Both the position numbers and the translations under genes were made by a program. Below are positions 24,335 to 31,517 of a stretch of DNA of 47,367 nt, one piece after another (within the stretch, counting starts at the first letter, position 1; every line of letters starts with the position of its first letter). This DNA is from Bacteroidia bacterium (GTDB taxonomy: Bacteria > Bacteroidota > Bacteroidia > Bacteroidales > Paludibacteraceae): assembly GCA_021152555.1 (NCBI GenBank), contig JAGKVE010000010.1, positions 1 to 47,367 of the forward strand, given 5' to 3'. Under the pieces are notes generated by a model. That model was not told the origin of the DNA. It saw only the letters and a list, made by a program, of their open reading frames with translations, and ran no database searches.

Positions 24335-26035
24335 TTATAGTTGGTGGATGTTCTGATAAATCTCTAAAATCGGTTGCGGAATAGGTTTGATGGTAATACC
24401 CGAAAGGTCATCAAACTCATTCTCAAAAACAGATGGATCGCCCCATGTGAAGACATAAACCGCGATGCGCGTTAATGGGTTAGTCGCCTGTATCTGCTCT
24501 ATCTCTCGGCGGAAATCAGCAAAGTGCAGGAGGTTGCCGGAGAAATAAACCGCAGTATAACCAAAATCATTCGTCGGTTTGTCACCTTTGCGGAGTTGGA
24601 AAATCTGGTACGACTTGGCAGTCTTTATCTCCTCTAAGTTGTTTTCTCCCAAAGCCAATAGACAACCGGCTTTCTGCGTTAGAGCCACTTTGTCCGCGTC
24701 GGTAATGTCGGTTATCTCATGCTCGCCCACAAACGCCGTGCGGTAGTATTTCATGGAATTGCCAAGACCGGCAACCGCTTCTCCTTTTGCGTTGGTGTAA
24801 CCTTGCATCACACGTTTGTTGCGTTCATACGTAACTGCCTCACAGATATTATTCTCGTTCTGTTGTACCAAGATACATTGCCGATGTCCGCCATCTTCCT
24901 CATTCAACTGCATCGTCGCGTGCATAGTAGTTCCACTTCCGGCAAAGAAATCGAGAATGGTAGAGGATTTTGATACAAATGTTCCGGCTTCTATTAGTTG
25001 CTTGATTATATCTACTGGTTTGGGATATGAGAAGTTCTCTATTCCAAGTTCTTCCAATTCTTTTTTCCCCTCTTCTGACAATACTTTAATAATTGAATAT
25101 AATTTGGAAGTTGCATCATCAACTTTGACATATTCACAAATTGTATGCATACCCTCCTTGTTTAATTCAAGGAAGTAAACTCCTTTTTGTATCAACTCAT
25201 CTACTTCATTTTTCTTATCAACTCCCTTATATTTTTCTAATTCCTCATAGTAGCACCTTCTGTCTCCTAAACTTTTATCATATTTTCCAAATGTTTTTCT
25301 AATTACATCGTCATTCTTGATATAGAATTCACCATTTATCTCAAATGTTTTTTGCTGTAATACTTTTTTTCTAGCAAGAGATATATTATTAATAAATGAA
25401 GCATAAAGTAATATATAATCATGTCCTTTAACTATATGCTTTGCTTGTCCACCACCTTTTGCTCTTTGATGAATTAATGTTCCTACAAAATTCTTCTCTC
25501 CAAACACTTGGTCGCAGAGTAGTTTGAGGTTCGCTTGCTCGTTGTCATCAATAGAAATAAAGATAACTCCTCTATCGGAAAGCAAGTTCTTGGCGAGTTC
25601 AAGGCGTTTGTGCATGAATGATAGCCAATAACTATGCCGCAACGGGTGATCTGTGGGAACCGTTGTACCATCGGGAAATTTGTCGAGTACACGCTTATCC
25701 TTATACACAAAACCATCCGAACCGGTATTATACGGCGGATCGATATAGATGACATCTATTGTGCCCTTATGGGTATAGTTGAGGCATGTGAGGGCGTGAA
25801 AATTATCACCCTCAATCAGAATATGTGTGGGCTTGCCATCATCATTCGAGATAGCTTTATCAGGAACCTCTTCCAATGTAGGAATAGCATTCTCGGCTTC
25901 CGCCTCAAATGCTTCGGGCACATCCATCCAACGCAAACCATATTGCGTCTCGCTGTTTTTCTTGATTTCCGTTTGAAGACGCAACACCTGCTTCTCCAAC
26001 TCATGAATCTTCTGCAAGTACTCTTGCTCTGTCAT
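24335..26035 (-). CDS. mod: Type III restriction-modification methyltransferase, Mod subunit
   Basis: The 566-aa adenine methyltransferase has a beta-class motif order: DPPY (99-102, VIYIDPPYNTG) precedes the SAM motif DFFAGSGTT. An N-terminal coiled-coil-like stretch (EYLQKIHELEKQVLRLQTEI) is typical of Mod. The central part (about residues 185-360), which holds the target-recognition domain, is encoded by markedly AT-rich DNA unlike the flanks. It methylates the recognition site and also gives Res its specificity. No simple-sequence tract that would suggest phase variation is visible in the frame. A hairpin and a candidate non-coding RNA lie directly upstream. Confidence 0.95.
   Translation of the reverse strand: MTEQEYLQKIHELEKQVLRLQTEIKKNSETQYGLRWMDVPEAFEAEAENAIPTLEEVPDKAISNDDGKPTHILIEGDNFHALTCLNYTHKGTIDVIYIDPPYNTGSDGFVYKDKRVLDKFPDGTTVPTDHPLRHSYWLSFMHKRLELAKNLLSDRGVIFISIDDNEQANLKLLCDQVFGEKNFVGTLIHQRAKGGGQAKHIVKGHDYILLYASFINNISLARKKVLQQKTFEINGEFYIKNDDVIRKTFGKYDKSLGDRRCYYEELEKYKGVDKKNEVDELIQKGVYFLELNKEGMHTICEYVKVDDATSKLYSIIKVLSEEGKKELEELGIENFSYPKPVDIIKQLIEAGTFVSKSSTILDFFAGSGTTMHATMQLNEEDGGHRQCILVQQNENNICEAVTYERNKRVMQGYTNAKGEAVAGLGNSMKYYRTAFVGEHEITDITDADKVALTQKAGCLLALGENNLEEIKTAKSYQIFQLRKGDKPTNDFGYTAVYFSGNLLHFADFRREIEQIQATNPLTRIAVYVFTWGDPSVFENEFDDLSGITIKPIPQPILEIYQNIHQL
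24960..25480 (-). other. AT-rich target-recognition segment inside mod
   Basis: Base composition drops sharply between roughly 24960 and 25480 (long A/T runs, codons AAA, GAA, ATA, TTT) and returns to local average on both sides. It coincides with the variable region between the DPPY and SAM motifs. The simplest explanation is that the recognition domain was exchanged by recombination within conserved flanks. Confidence 0.7.
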
Positions 26036-26061
26036 AGTAGCGCTTGTTATGGTTCGCTACT
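26036..26061 (-). promoter_or_regulatory. Hairpin abutting the mod start codon
   Basis: AGTAGCG and CGCTACT form a 7-bp inverted repeat with a 12-nt loop. It ends one base before the mod ATG and could occlude ribosome binding or bind an autoregulator. Confidence 0.5.
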
Positions 26062-26092
26062 TATTACGACATACAAGATCAGCAAATACCGG

Positions 26093-26238
26093 ACAAAAGG
26101 AAAGTGGGCTTCCCTTAAGATTCCGAGGTATTTGCCGACACCTGTATCACATAAGTTCCACCCACGTAAACGTAGGCGCTCGAACTTATTCGTATGATAC
26201 ATCCTTCTAATCGGCAAATTTTCGGAATATCTCGAATA
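26093..26238 (-). ncRNA. Candidate structured RNA, nested rod-like hairpin (6S-like?)
   Basis: Five nested stems are readable: 26222-26228 with 26120-26126 (7 bp), 26211-26219 with 26130-26138 (9 bp, ATTTGCCGA-type), 26195-26200 with 26144-26149 (6 bp), 26182-26189 with 26151-26158 (8 bp), and 26171-26176 with 26161-26166. The last stem has a G-U pair on the minus strand but a C-A mismatch on the plus strand. Likewise the 3' hairpin AAGGGAA/TTTCCTT (26116-26097) pairs fully only on the minus strand and is followed by TTTT. A promoter-like TAGCGTTTGC lies upstream. The shape, a long rod with an internal bubble, recalls 6S RNA and the Bacteroidales-1 motif, but I cannot confirm either. It may alternatively be the structured leader of mod. 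Confidence 0.6.
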
Positions 26239-26243
26239 AATAG

Positions 26244-26252
26244 CAAACGCTA
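26244..26252 (-). promoter_or_regulatory. Promoter-like TAgcgTTTG upstream of the candidate RNA
   Basis: Minus strand TAGCGTTTG has one extra base compared with TAnnTTTG; a TTG about 20 bp upstream could be the -33 element. It would start transcription near 26238. Confidence 0.4.
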
Positions 26253-26345
26253 ATTAATAATATCATTTTGTGCAACACTTTGCACTTGTCACCGCTTTTT
26301 TACGCTGTCGGTGCCAGCGTTACATTTTGCGTTGCAAAATTACAC

Positions 26346-26383
26346 AAAAAAAATGACATACACAAGGGATATGCCATTTTTTT
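26346..26383. terminator. Hairpin terminator downstream of the PII-like gene
   Basis: AAAAATGACATA and TATGCCATTTTT form a stem with one mismatch on the plus strand that becomes a G-U pair on the minus strand, flanked by A and T tracts. It fits termination of the efflux operon on the minus strand. Confidence 0.7.
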
Positions 26384-26407
26384 GTATTTTAGTATTTACT
26401 TATGCGT

Positions 26408-26701
26408 TTACACAGTAGCGACGATATCCCAGACGAAGGCTCTTACACCGACCTCCTCATTACGCAGGTCGAGTTTCTTGACCGCCTCGAGTAGTGCGGG
26501 CAGTTGGTCATCATTGACGACAGTGATGACACAAGAGTTCATTTCGGGCCAGGCATGTGTACCTCGTCTTGGTTCGCCGCCGTTAGTACCACGACCTTGT
26601 ACTTGCTCAAAGAACGTAAAGCCTTTGATATTCAGGACATCAAGCATATATTCCACACGACCGGTGTTTGCCTGGTTGAAAACAATCATTACAGATTTCA
26701 T
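26408..26701 (-). CDS. PII-like fold protein following the efflux genes
   Basis: The product is 97 aa from ATG 26701 (MKSVMIVFNQANTGRVEYML); the longer frame begins in repeat DNA. The alternating beta-alpha pattern and length fit a PII/CutA-like ferredoxin fold, and the motif QGRGTNGGEPRRGTHAWPEMNS resembles a conserved Bacteroidota family of PII-like proteins of unknown role. The T-loop tyrosine context of classical GlnB is absent, so nitrogen signalling is unlikely. Its position as the last gene after an RND transporter suggests a small cytosolic regulator or metabolite sensor of export; this is inference. Confidence 0.72.
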   Translation of the reverse strand: MKSVMIVFNQANTGRVEYMLDVLNIKGFTFFEQVQGRGTNGGEPRRGTHAWPEMNSCVITVVNDDQLPALLEAVKKLDLRNEEVGVRAFVWDIVATV

Positions 26702-26709
26702 AGGAAATA

Positions 26710-26740
26710 GTCGAAAGTCGAAAGTCGAAAGTCGAAAGAC
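26710..26740. repeat. GTCGAAA heptamer array
   Basis: Four perfect consecutive GTCGAAA units plus GAC lie in the leader of the PII-like gene. The same unit occurs inside dxs and in the arrays at 19849 and 21108. Confidence 0.9.
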
Positions 26741-26771
26741 TTTTTCTCTCACTACTCTCTTATTTTTATTG

Positions 26772-27131
26772 TTAAACTTTATTTATCTTGTTAATTAAAT
26801 TACAGAGCATTTTCTGAACCTCTACAATCAGAGAACTCATCTCTGAGCAAACCAATTCATCTACATACCCAAAGTTTTGTGCAAGTACTAATTCTGTTTC
26901 CAACTCATACGCAGAACCTAAAGCTATACTTAAAAAATGCGCAAAATCTTTATCCGTTACCCTACCGGCTCCTTCTGCTATATTTGCCGCAATAGAGACC
27001 GCGGCGCGTTGCATTTGAGATGTTAGCGCGTATAATTCGTTCGAGGGGAAAGTTTTGGTCAATTGATATACCCTATTGGATAACTCAATAGACTTCTTCC
27101 ACACAATTAGTTCTCTGAAGTTGTGTACCAT
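26772..27131 (-). CDS. Four-helix-bundle protein of the 23S rRNA intervening-sequence (S23/IVP) family
   Basis: The 119-aa protein matches the family well: FRELIVWKKSIELSNRVYQLTKTFPSNELYALTSQMQRAAVSIAANIAEGAG, then ALGSAYELETELVLAQNFGY. These small basic, all-helical proteins were first found in 23S rRNA intervening sequences and are also scattered in bacterial chromosomes; some occur with retroelements. Its role is unknown. It lies between the RND gene and the PII-like gene, is more AT-rich than the transporter, and is bounded by repeats on both sides, which suggests later insertion into the operon. Confidence 0.92.
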   Translation of the reverse strand: MVHNFRELIVWKKSIELSNRVYQLTKTFPSNELYALTSQMQRAAVSIAANIAEGAGRVTDKDFAHFLSIALGSAYELETELVLAQNFGYVDELVCSEMSSLIVEVQKMLCNLINKINKV

Positions 27132-27134
27132 TTT

Positions 27135-27202
27135 TGTCTTTCTACTTTGAGCGTTAGCGGTCTTTCTACTTTGAGTCCGAAGGACGGTCTTTAACTTTGA
27201 GG
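27135..27202. repeat. Composite repeat forming the acrB C-terminus
   Basis: CTTTCTACTTTGAG heptamers alternate with hairpin modules GCGTTAGCGGTC and GTCCGAAGGACGGTC. The RND gene enters this array in frame: its last residues (LKVKDRPSDSK) and its TAG stop are repeat-encoded. Confidence 0.85.
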
Positions 27203-30200
27203 TTCATGAAGATGAATTTCTTGCGGAGGGCTTCCTTTTTGTCGCGGTCGCCGTGACGGGACATAACGCCGTAGAGGAGAGGCACGACATACAAGGTCAG
27301 GAAGGTCGAGACGGTCAGACCGCCGATAACGACGATACCTAACGGTTGCCACATCTCGGCACCTTCACCGGACGAGACCGCCATCGGGATCATACCGAGG
27401 ATGGTAGTGAACGCCGTCATGAGGACAGGACGGATACGGCTCCGACCCGACATCTGGATAGCCTGATTAAGCTCGTAGCCACGCTCACGCATGAGGTTGA
27501 TATAGTCCACGAGCACGATACCGTTCTTGACGACGATACCCACCAGAAGCACCAGACCGAGGGCACCAATCATATCCAGCGAACGGCCGGTGAGCCAAAG
27601 GGCGATGACAACGCCCGAGAGGGCAAACGGAATCGTGAACATGATGATCGCCGGCATACGGAGCGACTCAAACTGCGACGCCATGACGATATACACAAGC
27701 ATGATAATCATCAGACCGAGAAGGATCATGTCGCGGAACGTGTCCTGCTGGGTCTCGACATCACCGCCGATATGGGTGGAGTAACCTACCGGGATGTCAA
27801 GTTGCGGGATGACCTCCGTCTCAATCGCTTTCGCAAGTTCGCCAAGGGTAGTGTTGTACGGCGTAGCCTTGACGGTGACGATACGCTGACGCGCCTTACG
27901 CTCGATGGTAGGCGGTGCCCAGTACTCACCGACGGAAGCTACTTCGGTCAGTTTGACGGACTTGCCGGTAGCAGTTGGGATGGAGAGGTTGAGGATATCC
28001 GAGATAGAGTTGCGGTCATCCTCCTCAAGACGCACGACGATATCGTACTCCGAGCCGTCCTCCTTGAGGTAACCGCAGGACATACCCGCTACGCGGTTAC
28101 GGAGGTAGGTGGAGAGAGTAGCCGAGGAGAGCCCCAGACGGGAGGCTTTCTCCTTATCGACGGTGATCTTAATATCCGGACGGTCGTCCTCACGGCTGAT
28201 ATTCACGTCGCGGGCACCGGGCAGTTGGGAAATCAACTGACGGCACTGCTCCGCCAACTGGGAGGTCTTATCGAAATCATAACCGTAGATCTCCAAGTCC
28301 ACTGTGATATCGCCACCGGGTCCGCCGGACGAAACAGCACACTGGTATTCGTTGATTTCCGGATAGGATGCCATCTCCTGACGGAGAATCTCTGCAAGAG
28401 TCCAGATGTCGCGGTCACGCTCCCATTTCTTAGGCAGACGGATGGTCATCTGGATCTTGTTGTTCATCGTGGACGAGAAGATAGAAGCGATAGAGGCATC
28501 GTCGCTGGAACCGGCGGAGGTGCTGATCAGCTGGATCTCCGGAACGAGTTCCACAAACCGTGCCTCCAGTTGACGTGCGGTCTTGAGGGTCTCTTCGATA
28601 CGCGTACCGCGCTGCAGTTTGACGGTTACGGAGAGACGGCCGTTATCCTGTTGTTGCATAAAGTCCGTACCGATCTTCCCCATGAACGCAGGAGTGAGCG
28701 AGAGGCCGAAGAAAGCCAGAAGGATAAGGAAGGTGACGAATTTATGATTGAGGCACCATCCTAACGACCTCGCGTAATAGTCATCGATGACGTCCAGCGC
28801 ACGAACGACGGTACGCTCGTACCAGCCCTTCTTGCCTGCCTCGTCGTCCACCAGGTTTCCGTGCTCGTCCACGTGCACTTTCTTCGCCTTGAGCAGTTTG
28901 GAACAGAGCATCGGAGTCAGCGTGATAGCCACGAGCGTCGAGGTACAGCATACGACGGTGACGATCCATCCCAATTCATGGAACATGATACCCGCCATTC
29001 CGTTCAGCATCGTCAGGGGCACGAACACCGCCACGAGCACGAGGGTCGTCGCGATGACGGATACCCAGACCTCGTTGGTAGCGTAGATAGACGCCTCATG
29101 CGGATCCTCGCCACGCTCCACGTGACGGGTGATATTCTCCAGGACGACAATCGCGTCATCCACCACCATACCGATCGCGATGGTGAGCGAACAGAGGGAG
29201 ATGATATTCAGACTCGAATCCGCCATACCGAGGTAGATAAACGCCACGATGAGGGCAATAGGAATCGTGATACCGATAATGATGGTAGCACGCCATTTGC
29301 CGAGGAAGAAGAGCACGACGAGCACGACGAAGAGGAGGGCGTAAAGCACCGACTCTTCGAGGGAGTTGATGGAGTTCTGGATATTCTCCGAGGAGTCGTA
29401 GATCTGCTCTATCTTCACGTCCGTCGGCAGCTGTTTCTGTATCTTCGCCAGTGCGGCACGCACGTCGCGGCAGACCTGCACGGTGTTCGCTCCTGTTTGC
29501 TTGGAGATGATCAGACGCACCGCCTCACGACCGTTGGTCTTCTCGTCCTGGGCGAGGTCCTTGATGGTATCCTTGACCGTCGCTATATCGCGGATGAAGA
29601 CCTGCTGACCTTGCGGCGTCATAGCTACCATGAGGTTCTCGATCTCGGAGGACTCGATGTACTCCGAGCGCACCTGCATCTGGTACTGCTCCTGCGGCAT
29701 CTTGATCGTACCCGAAGAGAGGTTGAGGTTGTTCGCCGAAACGACTTGCCCCACCTGCTCCAGGGTTATGCCGTAGGCATCGAGTTTCTCCTGGTCGATA
29801 TTGACATAGACATAGCGTTCCGGCGCACCCGAGAGGGAGATATTTCCGATACCGTCAATATGGTTCAACTGCGGCACCACCTCGTCGTTGAGGATCTTGT
29901 CCAGACCCGCATACGTCTCATCCGCCGTGATGGAGTACTGGCAGATAGGCATCGTACTCGTGGAGAGTTTGAAGATCACCGGCTTGGAGCAGTTGTCCGG
30001 CAGGTTGTTCGCCGCCATATCGACGAACGAACGCACGTCGTTCACCGCCTCTTCCATGTTACTACCCCACTCCAACTCCAGCGTCACCACGGAGATATTA
30101 TCCTTGGACTCCGAAGTGATGTGTTTGAGGTGATCGACGGAGGTCAGGGCGTTCTCCATGATCTTCGTCACGTTGGTCTCCATCTCGCTCGCCGATGCGC

Positions 30201-30357
30201 CCGGATAGGTAGTCATGACCGTGATATACGGCGGGTCCATCTCCGGGAACTGGTCAATCGGCAGCTTCAGGAAACTAAATATACCGATGACGATGACCGC
30301 CACAAAGATGAGGGCGGTGGTCACCGGTTTTTGGATTGCTGATTTATAAATGCTCAT
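27166..30357 (-). CDS. RND family (AcrB/MexB-like) efflux pump subunit
   Basis: The 1063-aa inner-membrane protein has the twelve-helix RND layout with two large periplasmic loops. Seen are the N-terminal helix (TTALIFVAVIVIGIFSFLKLP), SYPGAS-type MTTYPGASASEMET, the proton-relay helix region GMVVDDAIVVLEN (adjacent aspartates), and the C-terminal half with GLVLLVGIVVKNGIVLVDY. Length and DQFPEMDPP place it in the HAE1 group that exports hydrophobic or amphiphilic compounds using the proton gradient. It works with the fusion protein and TolC-like channel encoded upstream. The C-terminal tail is repeat-derived. Codon use is more GC-rich than in nearby genes and leaves long open antisense frames. 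Confidence 0.97.
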   Translation of the reverse strand: MSIYKSAIQKPVTTALIFVAVIVIGIFSFLKLPIDQFPEMDPPYITVMTTYPGASASEMETNVTKIMENALTSVDHLKHITSESKDNISVVTLELEWGSNMEEAVNDVRSFVDMAANNLPDNCSKPVIFKLSTSTMPICQYSITADETYAGLDKILNDEVVPQLNHIDGIGNISLSGAPERYVYVNIDQEKLDAYGITLEQVGQVVSANNLNLSSGTIKMPQEQYQMQVRSEYIESSEIENLMVAMTPQGQQVFIRDIATVKDTIKDLAQDEKTNGREAVRLIISKQTGANTVQVCRDVRAALAKIQKQLPTDVKIEQIYDSSENIQNSINSLEESVLYALLFVVLVVLFFLGKWRATIIIGITIPIALIVAFIYLGMADSSLNIISLCSLTIAIGMVVDDAIVVLENITRHVERGEDPHEASIYATNEVWVSVIATTLVLVAVFVPLTMLNGMAGIMFHELGWIVTVVCCTSTLVAITLTPMLCSKLLKAKKVHVDEHGNLVDDEAGKKGWYERTVVRALDVIDDYYARSLGWCLNHKFVTFLILLAFFGLSLTPAFMGKIGTDFMQQQDNGRLSVTVKLQRGTRIEETLKTARQLEARFVELVPEIQLISTSAGSSDDASIASIFSSTMNNKIQMTIRLPKKWERDRDIWTLAEILRQEMASYPEINEYQCAVSSGGPGGDITVDLEIYGYDFDKTSQLAEQCRQLISQLPGARDVNISREDDRPDIKITVDKEKASRLGLSSATLSTYLRNRVAGMSCGYLKEDGSEYDIVVRLEEDDRNSISDILNLSIPTATGKSVKLTEVASVGEYWAPPTIERKARQRIVTVKATPYNTTLGELAKAIETEVIPQLDIPVGYSTHIGGDVETQQDTFRDMILLGLMIIMLVYIVMASQFESLRMPAIIMFTIPFALSGVVIALWLTGRSLDMIGALGLVLLVGIVVKNGIVLVDYINLMRERGYELNQAIQMSGRSRIRPVLMTAFTTILGMIPMAVSSGEGAEMWQPLGIVVIGGLTVSTFLTLYVVPLLYGVMSRHGDRDKKEALRKKFIFMNLKVKDRPSDSK

Positions 30358-30373
30358 AATTTTTCGGGATTAA

Positions 30374-30438
30374 ATAGGTAGACCTAGGTAGACATAGGTA
30401 TTCCTATGAAGACCTAGGTAAACCTAGGATTTCCTATT
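30374..30438. repeat. AGGTAGACCT-type repeat between mfp and RND genes
   Basis: Imperfect units AGGTAGACCT/AGGTAGACAT/AGGTATTCCT/ATGAAGACCT/AGGTAAACCT at 10-bp spacing include the self-complementary CCTAGG. The stop of the upstream fusion protein (30434-30436) is in the array. Confidence 0.8.
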
Positions 30439-31441
30439 TTACGATATTGACTTTGACGCCATCGACGAGCTTGTGCTGGCCGGTAGTGACGAACTCGACG
30501 CCCTCTTTGATTTCCGGAGCGATGATCTCAATGTCCTGATCGAAGCGTTGTCCGAGAGTAACAGCCACACGTTTAGCGCGACCGTCCTCTACGATGAATA
30601 CATAACGATCGTTAGCTCCGACGAGTTTCTCTACGCTCTGGTAAGGCACCACGATGGCATTCGCTTTGCCCAGACCGATATTCGTCGTTACGTACATACC
30701 CGGACGAAGGAGATTCTTGGCATTCGGGATGACAATCTTACATTGGAAAGTGTGGCTGGAGGGGTCAATGGTCGGATAAACGATTTCCACCGTAGCAGGG
30801 AACACCTTATTCGGATAAATCTCCGATGTCAGCGTCAGCTTCATGCCGGTCTTGAAGAGCGGGAAATAGGTCTCCGGAATAGCGACCAATGCTTTCAGTT
30901 TGTCAATCTGAGTCAACACCAGAATCGGCTGACCGCCGTAGAGTTCCCCGTCCTCGTAGTTCTTGGCGGAGATGATGCCTGCAAACGGAGCCTTGACATA
31001 GGTGTTAGTCTCCAGGAACTCCAGCTGCTCCTTGGTGGAGTTATACTGGGTCGTGATCTGGTCATACTGCTGCTGGGTAGCCGAACCGGTCTTGAGCAGC
31101 ATCTCGATACGGTTCTTCTCGACCTCGAGGTTTGCCATGGAGATCTTCGTAGTCTTGTACTGGGTCTGATCCATGCGCACGAGGTCGCTACCGGCAGAGA
31201 CGCGATCGCCTACCTCACGGTAGATATGCTCGATCTTGCCCGTCAGGGACGGCGCTACGTTTTGGGTGATATAACCTTGAAGGTTCGTCGAGACGGATAT
31301 CTCACGCTCGATCTCGCGGGGCTGTAGAACAATCGTACGGACTTGCTCTACGCGCTCTTCCTCTTCTGCAACGGAGGTTTCTTTGCTGCCACAGCTAATC
31401 AAAGCGAGTGCGGCAAAAATGTAAAGAATGTTCTTTTTCAT
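30434..31441 (-). CDS. RND efflux periplasmic adaptor (membrane fusion) lipoprotein
   Basis: The 335-aa product starts at ATG 31441 (MKKNILYIFAALALISCGSK) with a lipobox LISC, so it should be anchored by a lipid. A longer open frame to 31561 runs through repeat DNA and is rejected. The HlyD/AcrA pattern is clear: a barrel-sandwich half motif (APSLTGKIEHIYREVGDRVSAGSDLVRMD), a helical hairpin (about 110-160), the second half (VKAPFAGIISAKNYEDGELYGG), then beta-barrel and membrane-proximal domains. It links the RND pump to the outer-membrane channel. Confidence 0.95.
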   Translation of the reverse strand: MKKNILYIFAALALISCGSKETSVAEEEERVEQVRTIVLQPREIEREISVSTNLQGYITQNVAPSLTGKIEHIYREVGDRVSAGSDLVRMDQTQYKTTKISMANLEVEKNRIEMLLKTGSATQQQYDQITTQYNSTKEQLEFLETNTYVKAPFAGIISAKNYEDGELYGGQPILVLTQIDKLKALVAIPETYFPLFKTGMKLTLTSEIYPNKVFPATVEIVYPTIDPSSHTFQCKIVIPNAKNLLRPGMYVTTNIGLGKANAIVVPYQSVEKLVGANDRYVFIVEDGRAKRVAVTLGQRFDQDIEIIAPEIKEGVEFVTTGQHKLVDGVKVNIVK

Positions 31442-31459
31442 ATTTGTTATTGGATTATT

Positions 31460-31516
31460 TTTCGATATTACGGGATTACGATATTTCGATACTTCGAGAT
31501 TTCGGGATTTCGAGAG
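31460..31516. repeat. ATCTCGAA octamer array between tolC-like and mfp genes
   Basis: On the minus strand about six 8-bp units read ATCCCGAA, ATCTCGAA, GTATCGAA, ATATCGTA, ATCCCGTA, ATATCGAA. It begins directly after the TolC-like stop. Confidence 0.85.
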
Positions 31517-31517
31517 C

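Noticed and set aside
26772..27131. Part of a 23S rRNA intervening sequence
   Set aside because: No rRNA sequence occurs in the window; only the protein family is shared.
27346..30342. Two long plus-strand ORFs (472 and 493 codons)
   Set aside because: They are antisense to a clear RND transporter, rich in His, Arg and Asp as expected for shadow frames, and match no family I recognise.
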